A DNA stretch of 64,000 bases from assembly GCA_965116695.1 (NCBI GenBank), contig OZ220706.1, positions 124,001-188,000 on the forward strand. The letters run 5' to 3'. Below, piece after piece: positions 8,932-18,415 of the stretch. How positions within the stretch are numbered: position 1 is the first letter of the stretch; every line of letters starts with the position of its first letter. The notes below the pieces were generated by a model. The model worked only from the letters and a program-made list of their open reading frames with translations, was not told where the DNA came from and did not search any database. Source of the stretch: JAJDTT01 sp965116695 (lineage in GTDB: Bacteria; Acidobacteriota; UBA6911; RPQK01; JAJDTT01). Both the position numbers and the translations under genes were made by a program.

Positions 8932-10608
8932 TCACGGCCTGAACTGAAAGGCGTACAGGTCGGTATCATTCATGACGAACCGGAGCCGGACCGGCTTTCC
9001 GGCGAGGCGGCTCACGTCCGGCTGCCGGCGCCAGGTGACAATCCGGTTCATCTCGTTGGTGGTGTGAATACGGTCGCAGTCCGTCAGTCGAAACCCCTCC
9101 AGGGGATTGTCGAATTCGTCCAGTATTTCCACTCGGACCGTGCCCAAGGCTGAAGTGTCGACGTTCAGGACCAGCTCCCTGCCTTTAAACTTCAGGACGG
9201 GTGTGGTGAACTGCCCTCCCGGATACGACGCCCGAACCGAGATGAACCCGTCCCGGCGCAGAACCAGCCGGCTCAGGGCTCGAATATTCTGAATCGGACC
9301 CAGCCCCTCCCTGCGAACCGCATCGCCTTGAGGCTGAAAGCCCCAGGCATGGATCTGATCGCTGCCGCTGTAGTACATGTACATCTCGCGCCCGTTGAGA
9401 GCGGGAACCAGCCCCAGAATCATGTAGTTGGACTTGGAATCGAATTCGCCTTTCATCCCCAGGTCCACGAAGGCGCGGCGGTCGTACCGGTGCCACTCAA
9501 TGCCATCCCGGCTCGCTGCAAAACGGATGTCCAGGGGTCCGGTGTTGGCAGCCGTCTGACCTTCCCGGGGCATGGTCTCTCCTTGCTTGTCCCAGAAAGA
9601 TTCGAAATCGAAGACCGAATCGTTTTCGAATTCGCGGAGGAACCTGCTGTGGTAGTGGTAATAGGCCGAGGGGAACATGTAGTAAGCGTCCTGGGCCCAA
9701 GGATATTTCACGGTGGCGTTCGTATACAGATCCATGACCTGGACGTTGCGGTCTTCCCTCGAATCGTAGTGGTGGAGGTCCAGGTGATCCACAGCCAGGA
9801 CGACGGGCGTCACTTCGGCATTCAAGAAGCGTTCGAGGCGGCCCGATTCGCTGCGGGCCACGGCCCTGCCCTGGGACCCGGGAGGACGCAGGTTTCGCCG
9901 GATGTAGGCCACATACTTGTGGATGCGATCATCCCAAAAGATCACATTTTGGGTATCCAGGTGGTGCTTCTTCGACTCGAAAACGATGACCGATTTGCGG
10001 GTGAGGCTCCAGTGGATTCCGTCTGGCGAAGAAAACAGATGCAGGGCGGAAGCAGGGAGGTCAGGTGGGTCTCTGACGTAAGCGAGCTGGCGAAATCGCT
10101 CTTCAGACACTGCGTTTGGGTCCAGAAACACGGAGGTGGCAATGAGTTGCTCCTCGAAGCCACCGGCACCGTAGCCAAAAACGATGTTGTTCTCCTTGCT
10201 TCCGAAGATCTCCGCCAGACCCAGCATGGGCTTTTCCCAGTGAATCCCGTCCCGGGAGCGGGCATAAGCCAGACTCTGAAACCTCCCTTTGCTCCACATC
10301 GGTTCGCCGGTCTTGGGATCCCTCTGCTTGGGAGCCCTGGCGCCGTACCAGAGGTGATAGACGTCTCCGACCTTGATGACGGTGGAGGAGCCGGAAATCA
10401 CGGTTTCCCAGGGGTGTTCCGGCGCAATCGTGAGCTCGTTGGTCTTGCGTGGCTGGTGAACGACCAGCTCGACGCCCTCCGAGACTTCCAGGAATCGCCC
10501 GTCGATGAACACCTGTCTTTGCCCGGCGACATCCAGCGGGTCGCTCCGGGCAGGCAGGGGCGTCGGAGCCGTCAGCAGAGCCAGCAGGACAATCCAGATT
10601 GCTCGCAT
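8932..10608 (-). CDS. Secreted propeller-type glycosidase-like protein (paralog)
   Basis: The 558-aa protein has an ordinary Sec signal peptide (MRAIWIVLLALL...ARS). ATG 10608 is preceded by AAGGAGA at good spacing; the frame is open to 10674 but that part lies in the terminator of the neighbouring gene. It shares the plan of the protein at 6209-7762: QRQVFIDGRFLEVSEGVEL near the N terminus, HLWYGARAPK, SRDGIHWEKPMLGL with an F/EIFGSKENNIVFGYG block, and a C-terminal domain ending DTDLYAFQF. The paralog at 6209 is Tat-exported and lipid-anchored, whereas this one looks Sec-exported and soluble. Function is unknown. It is probably the first gene of a two-gene unit with 7781-8860. Confidence 0.8.
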   Translation of the reverse strand: MRAIWIVLLALLTAPTPLPARSDPLDVAGQRQVFIDGRFLEVSEGVELVVHQPRKTNELTIAPEHPWETVISGSSTVIKVGDVYHLWYGARAPKQRDPKTGEPMWSKGRFQSLAYARSRDGIHWEKPMLGLAEIFGSKENNIVFGYGAGGFEEQLIATSVFLDPNAVSEERFRQLAYVRDPPDLPASALHLFSSPDGIHWSLTRKSVIVFESKKHHLDTQNVIFWDDRIHKYVAYIRRNLRPPGSQGRAVARSESGRLERFLNAEVTPVVLAVDHLDLHHYDSREDRNVQVMDLYTNATVKYPWAQDAYYMFPSAYYHYHSRFLREFENDSVFDFESFWDKQGETMPREGQTAANTGPLDIRFAASRDGIEWHRYDRRAFVDLGMKGEFDSKSNYMILGLVPALNGREMYMYYSGSDQIHAWGFQPQGDAVRREGLGPIQNIRALSRLVLRRDGFISVRASYPGGQFTTPVLKFKGRELVLNVDTSALGTVRVEILDEFDNPLEGFRLTDCDRIHTTNEMNRIVTWRRQPDVSRLAGKPVRLRFVMNDTDLYAFQFRP

Positions 10609-10651
10609 TCCAAGTCTCCTTCCAATCCAAGGTTGGCAGACCTGTCGGGGC

Positions 10652-10699
10652 GCACCAAAAAAGCCGGCCGTCAAATCTGACAGCCGGCTTTATTGGTGC
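10652..10699 (-). terminator. Strong rho-independent terminator after the TonB-dependent receptor
   Basis: On the minus strand a 12-bp stem (AGCCGGCTGTCA pairing with TGACGGCCGGCT, one G-T wobble) closes a 4-nt GATT loop and is followed by six T residues. It lies 18 bp past the receptor stop codon. Outer arms GCACCAA/TTGGTGC extend the palindrome. It isolates the receptor gene from the propeller gene that starts at 10608. Confidence 0.93.
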
Positions 10700-10716
10700 G
10701 GACTTATGATCCCGGT

Positions 10717-13700
10717 TCAGAAAATGAACTTCACACCGAACTGGACGATTCGCGGGCCCGAGGAGAAGCCCTGCGTCCCGAACCCGCTGCTTCTGGGGTT
10801 GGTGTTGACCGCGTTGCGGTGGGCGCCCCAGAAGTAGTGCGAATTCAAGAGATTATAGGCTTCCAACCGAAACTGGGCGTGAAACCGCTCACCGATGTAA
10901 GTGTTCTTGATGAGAGTCAATCCCACGTCCGTGGGCGCCTGATCCCGGACCCCCGAGAGACGAAGCGGGAAGGTGCGCAGATTGAAGGCAGGCTGTTTGG
11001 CGGGGCTCCTCTCAAACCCGGCATTCTGGTTGAACATTCGCGTCGCCTCGTGCTTGCCGACCGGAATGTTCTTGATGTTGCCCCGGAAAATAATATTCCC
11101 CACTTCATGGGGATTCCACTTTGCGCGAACCCGATGAAGGTGGCACTCCACCCGCTGATCAGGTGACCGGCAACGCCCGAGTTCGGTCCGAAGGGCTGGC
11201 CCTTGCCGAAGGGAAAGGTAAAGGTGCCCGCAAAGCGAAGGACGTGGGGACGGTCGTTGATGCCGATCGTCCTCTCCGGCCCCGGGTCGATTCCGAAACC
11301 ATTGAGGTACTGCAACTCCTCCATGGTCTTACCCCAGGTGTAGCTGCTCTGGATGTCCCAGCCCCAAAGGTCCTGTGCCCGGAATTCGACCTGCATGGCA
11401 TTGTAGTCAGTCGATCCCACCTTGTCGGCCCAGGAGCGAAGACCGGTAATATGGGGATAGGGTCGCAGCAGAGACTGCCGTTGGATGGTCGACGCCACCC
11501 CCAGAGAGCCACCCACACCCTCAACTCCCTGGAACGGGTTCGGGACCCGCTCCGTCATGTAGTCGATATGGGCCTGATCCCGCTCGATCGATCGGGTCAA
11601 GTACTGCCCCGGCAGCCGGTTATGGTCGTTGTTGGCAATGCCGAAGTCCCTGGTCCGGTTCCCCACATAGCGCACCTCCAGGGTGGCGTTGGGCGACAAT
11701 CTGCGCTGGATGCCCAACTGAAACTGGTGAGCATAGGGATTTGTGGTACTCCGATCGAGCCCGTGGTTCATCCAGATGAGCTGGCCCAGGTTGGTTTTCA
11801 GTCCATCGCTGGACCCCCTGGGTTGGTTCAAGCCGTTCGGAAAGAGATCGTCCAGAGTGCCGGTAAAGGTCAGGCCGCCATCGGTACTGGAAAAGGCAAA
11901 TGTGCTGGTGTCGAATCCGGCAATGGGGAACCGGGCAGCGAAGTGACGCTGGTTGAGAGGGATGAAAGTACGGGAGTAGCCGCCCTTCAGGACCGTGTCG
12001 TCGTTCAGGCGGTAGGCCACGCCGGTCCGTGGAGAAAAGTTGTTGTTGTCGGAATCGTAGACGGTGCGGGGTTCTCCGTCGACTCCGGCAAAGATCACGC
12101 CTCCCATCAGCCGAAACTGATCCACCGGGATCTCCTGAATCGGGTTCTTGGCGTAATTTGCCTGGACCGCTGCCGAAATCGGATTCTCCACGTCGGCCGC
12201 CCATCGCGCGAGTGCCTGGTCATGCATCTCGGTGGGGGGCCCTTCGCGCTCCCACCGAAGCCCGAGGTTCACGGTGAGCCGGGGCGTGACTTTCCAGTCG
12301 TCTTGGAGATAGATGCCGGTATAGGTGGAATAATTCGCATAGTCCGCACGGACGTTCCTGTTGGTGGAGGAATGGAGGCCCAGCAGGAAATCTGCGAGAC
12401 CGTGGCCCCGGGGCGGGGGTGGGGAGTTGTCGAAGGGACCACTGGTATATTGCCCGGTGAAGAAAGTTCGGGCTTGATCGCTCCGAACGGAGTTGTAGAC
12501 ATATCCCCTCCAGTCGGCCCCGAACCTGAAACTGTGGTTCCCTGAAATCTGGGTGAAGTGGGCGGAGGCGCTTCGAATCTCGTCAACCTGCAGGCCCGGA
12601 TCGAAATTGGTAAACCCGTTGTGGCCACCGGGGATGTTGCTCAGTTTGGGGTAACCGGTGATCGAAACATAGGGAAAACCCGTAAACTCGACATCGACGA
12701 ATTGGGCCATATTGGTGGGGAGATCCGCCCAGGACAGTCCACCCGCGTTGTTCCGGGACTTCGACGTATGGCGATTGTTGGTGGCGCGAAAGTCGGCCAC
12801 GAAGGTGGGGCTGATGGTCCAAACGTCGCCGATCGAGAAATTCCAAATCTGGTGTCGCGTACCGTGCACGTCGACGCACTCGCAGCCCGGACCTCCCGGG
12901 TGATTGTCGAACATGGTCCACCCGCTGGAAGGACCGTCTGAATTGAGATACCTGCCGAATAGGGTGTGGGATTCATTCAAGTCATGGTCGATTCGAAGCA
13001 CCGTGTGCCGGTCCGTTCTGGGCAGCGGGGTATAGCCCTTGTCGTATAGATAGTTGCGAAAGCCGTCCGGACTCGCCCCACTCGCGTTGTTGGGAGCGAG
13101 GAAGAACCCGAGGAGGGGCGCCGCAATCGGGTGGATGCGGCTGGATGGAACGATGTTGTTGGGAAAGGGCTGGCGCTCCACTCGCCCCTCCGCGTTCAGA
13201 ACCGCGGTCATGGGGTCGTAGAGCTGATACTCCGGACCCAGTGCCAGCAGGTCCGAAAAGTCGCCGGACTTGTGGGCCCCTTTGGGTACCGTTGCCTGCG
13301 AATCCCCAAACCTGACCTGTTCCCAATGGGTCCAGCCCAGAAAGAAGAAGGTCTTGTTCTTGATGACCGGACCTCCTCCGGCGAACCCGTAACGCTTGTA
13401 GGGAAAACTGCTTCTCTCCTGTCCCGCCCGGTTGCGGACCCAACTGTTGGCGTTGAACATGTCATGGCGCCCGAAGTAGAAGGCCTCACCGTGATAGTCA
13501 TTGGTGCCCGTTTTCATGATGACGTCAATGGTCGTGCTGCCGGTATGCCCCACACTGGCATCGAAGGTAGTGGTCTGGATGCGCACTTCCTTCACCAGTT
13601 CCGTGGTCGCATTGAAGGAAACGGCACCCCCGTCGACCGCGTTGTTCCGCTGCGTATTGGGAGTTCCGTCCATCGTGAACTCAGCAGTTCCCGTGGGCAT

Positions 13701-14282
13701 TCCGTTGAACCGGACCAGACCGGATCCGGCCCGCTGATAGGGCTCCTGGTTCATGCTGAAGTTGCCATACCCTGCAGCCGAATCGGCCGAGGGTGAAAGC
13801 AGGAACAGATAGGTGGGATTTCCCTGGCCGATGGGCAGCGAAGTCAGCGGCTTCTGCCCAAAGGCGACGCCCAGATCGGCATCCGCCGACTGGAGCAGCG
13901 CCCGATCGGAGGTCACCGTCACGCTGTCTTCGACCTCCCCGACTTCGAGCTTGACATCAATCCGAACCCGCTCGTTGCTGGCGACGGGTATGTCCTCGAC
14001 GACAGCGGTCTTGAAGCCCGCCAGTGCGGCCTCAATACGGTATTGGCCGGGGAGCAGTCCCGGAGCCTCGTAGTAGCCGCTGTCGCTGGTAATCGTATTG
14101 TGGCCAATGTTTGTGGATTGATGGACGACCCTCACCTCGGCTCCCGGGACACTGGCGCCACTCGCGTCGACGACCAGGCCCGAGATAATGGCCCGATGCC
14201 CCTGAGCCAGCAATGCCGAGCCGGCACCCGTCAGGCAAAACAAAAACATTGTGATCACGGTTCTGTAATTTACGGGCCCCAT
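10717..14282 (-). CDS. TonB-dependent receptor with carboxypeptidase-regulatory-like N-terminal domain, one-base frameshift near the 3' end
   Basis: ATG 14282 follows GGGAGG and gives a signal peptide (residues about 1-29, ending LLAQG). Residues about 32-120 are a carboxypeptidase-regulatory/Ig-like domain (AIISGLVVDASGASVPGAEV). A plug follows (IDVIMKTGTNDYHGEAFYFGR), then a long outer-membrane barrel. Proteins of this build import large substrates, and Acidobacteriota have many of them. The frame runs to SGIPMKWG, then continues in nonsense to a stop at 10917. The correct end, from NIIFRGNIKN to the barrel-type finish VQFGVKFIF, lies one frame over and stops at 10717. Adding one G in the GGGG run at 11098-11101 restores a continuous 1188-aa protein. 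This is either a recent frameshift or an assembly error. Confidence 0.88.
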
Positions 14283-15007
14283 CACGGCTTCCTCCCTTGG
14301 GCGGATCAATTTGTCGGCCTCGACAGCAAAATCAAGCTTCCGAAACACTCAGTCGGAATCAGCCGATACTTGCCTAGTTTTTACAGTCCGTGGTGAATGT
14401 CTCGTGTAGCATCGAGACTGGGGCTGCATCCCGCCGGACCGGACGCAAGGAGGGAGCGGTCTCAACCGTATGTGACCGAGGAGCAACGCAGTTCGCGGGG
14501 ATGCAGCCCCGGTCGAATGCCGTGGCGATTTTTACCACGGGCAGTTGGAAGAGAAATTGCTAGGTTACTAGCAGTGTCCTAAACCTTGCCCTAGAGTATA
14601 GCAAGATTGGTGCCATTTTGCCCTGGAAGCGTACTAAGTGCAGTCAGTTCCGCACATATGTCAACCGGATAGCAGTCGCAAGCAACCGTCAGAATCCAGA
14701 AATTTGGATTGCCAAGAGGCCAAAAAAAGCAAAGAATCAAAAATTTGGATTTATCGGGTGTTCTTGCCACCCGCCCTATTCGCCCGTGGCACAAGTCCGG
14801 AAGAGTCGGTCCGGCAATAAGACCGCTGACACAATCAGATGGATTTTTCCTGTTGCAACGGGCCTTGGAATATTTGATGTACAATTTCCCACCGGGAATC
14901 GATGCCGGGCCAGGGATGTCCGGCTGCGAGGATGCTTCGTCTTCGTGGTGGAGGCGGGGCAGGTCAGGGGCGGGGACTCCATCCGAAAGCTCTAGCCGAG
15001 GCACACC
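14283..15007. other. 725-bp intergenic region between divergent genes, containing a long inverted repeat
   Basis: I find no convincing gene here; the short open frames have no ribosome sites or recognisable motifs. The promoters of the TonB receptor (minus) and the dehydratase (plus) must lie inside. Positions 14417-14434 and 14495-14513 form an imperfect inverted repeat (ACTGGGGCTGCATCCCGC against GCGGGGATGCAGCCCCGGT). Two copies of AAATTTGGATT lie at about 14699 and 14744. The central part is more AT-rich than the surroundings. Confidence 0.6.
14417..14513. repeat. Inverted repeat, about 18 bp arms separated by 60 bp
   Basis: The left arm is 14417-14434 and the right arm 14495-14513. The right arm matches the reverse complement of the left apart from one substitution and one extra G. 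It lies upstream of the TonB receptor start. It could be an RNA hairpin, a binding site for a looping regulator, or a decayed mobile-element end. Confidence 0.55.
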
Positions 15008-16147
15008 ATGAAGATCATCGACGTTCAGACCTTCGGCGTGAACCTGGGGGACGGCAACCACGTCTTCGTCAAGATCCTGACCGACGAGCATCTGCACGGG
15101 ATCGGCGAGGCTTACCGCGTCGGTCCCGACCATGCGGTGGAGGAGGCGGTCCACTACTTCAAGGACTGGATCCTGGGGCAGGATCCGACTCGGATCGAGT
15201 ACATCTGGCGACTCCTCTACAACGGATCCCGATTCCCCGGAGGCTCCATCCTGAACGCCGCCATCAGCGGCATCGAGATCGCCTGCTGGGACCTGAAGGG
15301 CAAGGCCCTGGGGGTTCCCGTCTATGAGCTGATCGGCGGCCGCTGCCGGGATCGGGTCCGGGTCTATCTGGGTGTCAGCGGGAGTACGCCCCGCGAGGTG
15401 GCCGACTCGGCCAAGCGGGCCCAGGACCTGGGGTTCACCGCCGTCAAGATGGCCCCGCACCCGCCCAACGCCGAAAAGCTGCCCTGGGACCAGGTCCTCC
15501 GGGGGACGGCGGCGAGGCTGGCGGCGGTGCGCAAGGCCGTTGGCGACGACATGGACGTGGGCCTCGATCCCCACGCCCGCATCTTCGAGCCGGTCCGGGC
15601 TCTCCAGATGGCTCAGGCGGTCGAGCCCTACCACCCCATGTTCTTCGAAGAGCCGCTCCGGCCCGAGAACATCGAGGCCATGGGAAGGCTGCACCGGAAG
15701 ATCCCCGTTCCCATCGCCACCGGAGAGATGCTCTACACCAAGTACGAGTTCCGGGACGTGATCGCGGAGGAAGCCGCCGACATTCTGCAACCGGACCTGC
15801 TGCTGTGCGGCGGGCTCATGGAGGCCAAGAAGATCGCCGCCATGGCCGAAGCCGAATACCTGACCATCGCGCCCCACAGCCCGCTGGGTCCCGTCTCCAC
15901 GGCCGTGTCGACCCACTTTGCCGCCTCGACCCCCAACTTCATCATTCTGGAATATCGGGACGACAGCCAGGGTCCCATGCGCAACCTGATCCTGGAGCCC
16001 ATGAAGCGGGTGGACGGCTATCTGGAGCTGCCGCAGGATCCGGGCCTGGGAATCGAACTCAACGAGAAGGCCTTCGCCGGGAATCCGCTGAAGAAATGGC
16101 ATCGGCCCTTCGTCATCGAGCCCGACGGCAACATCGCCTATCAATGA
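15008..16147 (+). CDS. Mandelate racemase/enolase-superfamily sugar-acid dehydratase (galactonate-dehydratase-like)
   Basis: The 379-aa length is usual for the superfamily. The N-terminal capping domain (residues about 1-120) is followed by a TIM barrel. Visible active-site elements are the KMAP strand, D187 in the DPH motif with H189, E214/E215 (FFEEPL), E240 (ATGEM) as third metal ligand, and H290 (APHSPLGP). D-x-H at the first metal ligand and the distal His are features of the acid-sugar dehydratases of the galactonate/mannonate type, which remove water from an aldonate to give a 2-keto-3-deoxy acid with Mg2+. The exact substrate cannot be read from sequence. The start follows GAGG. The next gene on this strand is a BNR-repeat protein, suggesting exported glycan turnover feeding this step. 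Confidence 0.85.
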   Translation: MKIIDVQTFGVNLGDGNHVFVKILTDEHLHGIGEAYRVGPDHAVEEAVHYFKDWILGQDPTRIEYIWRLLYNGSRFPGGSILNAAISGIEIACWDLKGKALGVPVYELIGGRCRDRVRVYLGVSGSTPREVADSAKRAQDLGFTAVKMAPHPPNAEKLPWDQVLRGTAARLAAVRKAVGDDMDVGLDPHARIFEPVRALQMAQAVEPYHPMFFEEPLRPENIEAMGRLHRKIPVPIATGEMLYTKYEFRDVIAEEAADILQPDLLLCGGLMEAKKIAAMAEAEYLTIAPHSPLGPVSTAVSTHFAASTPNFIILEYRDDSQGPMRNLILEPMKRVDGYLELPQDPGLGIELNEKAFAGNPLKKWHRPFVIEPDGNIAYQ

Positions 16148-16233
16148 CCCAGTGTCGGGCTTTCAGATTTGAATCCGTCGTCAAACGGGATCGAGTTCAA
16201 TCAGAGATCATTCAACCGATTGCGAGGTCCATC

Positions 16234-17283
16234 GTGAGCCGAATTCCCCTGATCTGCATTCTGGCCGGCAGCCTGTTCGTCCTGCTGCCCGCCGAGCCTT
16301 TGGAGCGTTATGTGGCCGTGGACAACGTCTGCGCCTGGCCCAACCTGACGCTGCTCAAGGACGGCACCCTGACCGCCACCATCTTTAACCAGCCCCATCA
16401 CGGCAAGGGAGAAGGAGACGTGGAGTCGTGGGTCAGCACCGACGGGGGCCGGTTCTGGGAGCTTGGCGGTGTCGTAGCTCCCCACGGGGACGGCTCCAAC
16501 CGCATGAACGTGGCCGCCGGCGCGGCCCACGACGGGTCGGTGGTGGTCCTGGCTTCCGGTTGGGGCGGCGCCGGCTTCCGGGAGCGGATTCTGCCGTCCC
16601 TGGTCTGCCGCTCCAGCGACGGCGGGAGGACCTGGGAACGGAATTCCGGCGTCACTCTTCCCGACGGCGTCCAAAACCTCATCCCCTTTGGAGACATCGT
16701 CCAGGGGCCAGGGAACACCCTGGTCGCTCCCGGGTACTCCTGGAGACTGCCTCATGTTCCGCCTGCCGGTTCGACCGCCTACGTGCTCTTCAGCCGCGAC
16801 GACGGCCGCACCTGGACGGAGAACGCCGTCATCGCCGAGGACGACTTCAACGAGACGGCCCTGATCCGCCTCAGGAGCGGCCGCTGGCTGGCGGCCATCC
16901 GGACTCACGGAGACGGTCACCTGGAACTGTTCAGCTCGGAAGACGAAGCCAGGAGCTGGACCCCCGGCGGAATACTGACGCCGCCGCGTCACCACCCGGC
17001 TCACCTGGTGCAGCTCTACGACGGGCGGGTGATCCTGACCTACGGGATCCGGGAGGCCAGGCGCAGGGGAGTCGGCTACCGCATCAGCTCCGATGACGGC
17101 AGGACCTGGGGCGGCCCCGTACACCTGGTCCATCTGGACGGGACCGGCGACGGCGGCTATCCCGCCACGGTGCAGTTGGCGGACGAAATGTTGGTGACGG
17201 CGTACTACAGCGACGGAATCGATGAGCACCGGCGCTACCACATGGGGGTCGTCCGCTGGCTGCCGCCCGGGAAACGGCGCTGA
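16234..17283 (+). CDS. Secreted BNR-repeat/sialidase-like propeller protein
   Basis: The 349-aa protein contains Asp-box (BNR) motifs SSDGGRTWER, SRDDGRTWTE and SSDDGRTWGG, plus variants STDGGRFWE and SSEDEARSW, together giving a five- or six-bladed sialidase-type propeller. Start GTG 16234 is preferred: GCGAGG precedes it and the product opens with a clean signal peptide (VSRIPLICILAGSLFVLLPA). An in-frame ATG at 16144 overlaps the dehydratase stop as ATGA and would add 30 residues. Catalytic Arg triad and Tyr/Glu of true sialidases cannot be assigned with confidence, so activity is open; exo-glycosidase or sugar-binding protein are both possible. It lies downstream of the sugar-acid dehydratase on the same strand. 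Confidence 0.8.
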   Translation: MSRIPLICILAGSLFVLLPAEPLERYVAVDNVCAWPNLTLLKDGTLTATIFNQPHHGKGEGDVESWVSTDGGRFWELGGVVAPHGDGSNRMNVAAGAAHDGSVVVLASGWGGAGFRERILPSLVCRSSDGGRTWERNSGVTLPDGVQNLIPFGDIVQGPGNTLVAPGYSWRLPHVPPAGSTAYVLFSRDDGRTWTENAVIAEDDFNETALIRLRSGRWLAAIRTHGDGHLELFSSEDEARSWTPGGILTPPRHHPAHLVQLYDGRVILTYGIREARRRGVGYRISSDDGRTWGGPVHLVHLDGTGDGGYPATVQLADEMLVTAYYSDGIDEHRRYHMGVVRWLPPGKRR

Positions 17284-17334
17284 CGGTCCCGGAGTCGAGC
17301 CCGTTCGCGCCGGTTCGTCCGGCCGGAGGGATCC

Positions 17335-18390
17335 GTGAAGACCATTCCCAGTTGCAAGTTGAAGAGCGGTGAGACGCTCTCGATCGAGTACTTCGAGCCG
17401 GGACCCCAGGTTTCCGCCGCCCGGGCGGAGGAGATCACCCGGTTCGCGATCCAGGTGGAAACCCTGGACTCGTGGGCCTCGGTGGCCGAATCCGAGTACC
17501 TGAAGCGGTGCCTCCAGGGCCGTTTCGCCGAAACCGGATTGGACCCCCTCTTTCTGGGGCGCCTCGACGGGAGAATCGCCGGAGACGTGGGGTGCCAGGT
17601 CTCCCGGGACAGCCCCGAGGTGGGGAGCCTCGGCTGGGTCTTCACCGACCCGGCCCAGCGGGGGAAGGGAATCAGCTCGCACCTGACCCGGCTGGCGGTT
17701 CAGTGGTTCCAGGACCGGGGCGGTGTCTGCATGCTGCTGGGGACGGGGAATCCCATCGCCCATCATGTCTACGGGAAATACGGGTTTCGGGACTACAATG
17801 GACACGTGATGCGGCGCCTGAGTCCGGGCGCCGAGGCGAAGGGATTTGAACGGAGGCTGTTTGCCCGCACCGGACCGGCCGCCGTTCGGCCTGCCGTCTG
17901 GTCAGACGTCTCGAGGGTCGCCGCCCTTTACGCCGCTCCCTGTCCCTGGCTCGTCCAGGACTACCAGGAGGGCCTCGTCACCCATCCCTCCCTGAAGAAG
18001 CTCCGGTACTTTTCCATCTTCCCCGCGCTCATGCTCCGGGCGGAGCGGCCCGGGGGATCGGTGCAGGTCCTGGAGACGAGCCGGAAACGCATCGTGGGAT
18101 TGGCCGCTCTGCTTCCCGAACCCGGTCCCTTCCAGGCGCATGTGGGGCGTCTCGATTTCCTGATCCGGCCCGAATTTCTGGACCAGGGCCGTGAGTTGCT
18201 GAAGGCGGTTCTGAACCGGGCCCGCCAAGGAGGCATCCGGATAGTGGAGGCTCGTTTCGCCTCCTGTGACGAGGCAAAGGTGAAGTTGGCCCGTGAATCG
18301 GGATTGCGGAGGACCGCCCGGTTCCCGGGCCGGTTCCGCATCGGCGCCGAGAGCGCCGATTTGGATCTTTACGTCTCGACGGATGTTTGA
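17335..18390 (+). CDS. Tandem GNAT-domain N-acetyltransferase
   Basis: The 351-aa protein starts at GTG 17335 behind GGAGGG. Residues about 10-170 form a GNAT domain with LFLGRLDGRIAGDVG, the acetyl-CoA loop TDPAQRGKGISSHLT (Q/R-x-x-G-x-G/A type), and the C-terminal NPIAHHVYGKYGFRDY motif typical of the fold. Residues about 180-345 look like a second, degenerate GNAT unit (IVGLAALLP, LDFLIRPEFLDQGRELLKAV, KLARESGLRRT) without an evident acetyl-CoA loop. The family moves an acetyl group from acetyl-CoA to an amine; the acceptor is unknown. It lies in a same-strand run between the BNR protein and the M16 protease, 51 bp after the former. Confidence 0.82.
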   Translation: MKTIPSCKLKSGETLSIEYFEPGPQVSAARAEEITRFAIQVETLDSWASVAESEYLKRCLQGRFAETGLDPLFLGRLDGRIAGDVGCQVSRDSPEVGSLGWVFTDPAQRGKGISSHLTRLAVQWFQDRGGVCMLLGTGNPIAHHVYGKYGFRDYNGHVMRRLSPGAEAKGFERRLFARTGPAAVRPAVWSDVSRVAALYAAPCPWLVQDYQEGLVTHPSLKKLRYFSIFPALMLRAERPGGSVQVLETSRKRIVGLAALLPEPGPFQAHVGRLDFLIRPEFLDQGRELLKAVLNRARQGGIRIVEARFASCDEAKVKLARESGLRRTARFPGRFRIGAESADLDLYVSTDV

Positions 18391-18415
18391 AGGGTTGGCG
18401 AGGAGGACAATTCCC

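Noticed and set aside
8861..8935. GTGA overlap start (GTG 8935) for the secreted protein at 7781-8860
   Set aside because: A coupling overlap is attractive, but it would put 25 Pro/Gly-rich residues before a clean signal peptide; ATG 8860 with GAGGG is better.
10917..11100. End of the long receptor frame as the true C terminus
   Set aside because: The product after SGIPMKWG becomes Ser/Arg-rich nonsense, while the neighbouring frame ends in a typical barrel C terminus, so a frameshift explains it.
11121..12545. 474-codon plus-strand frame inside the TonB receptor
   Set aside because: Shadow frame. The receptor sequence on the minus strand is unambiguous.
14618..14995. 125-codon plus-strand frame in the large intergenic gap
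   Set aside because: No ribosome site, irregular composition and no family resemblance; I treat the region as non-coding.
14591..16144. Long minus-strand open frame (517 codons) opposite the dehydratase
   Set aside because: It is the antisense of a clear enolase-superfamily gene, has no recognisable motif or ribosome site, and arises from high GC content.
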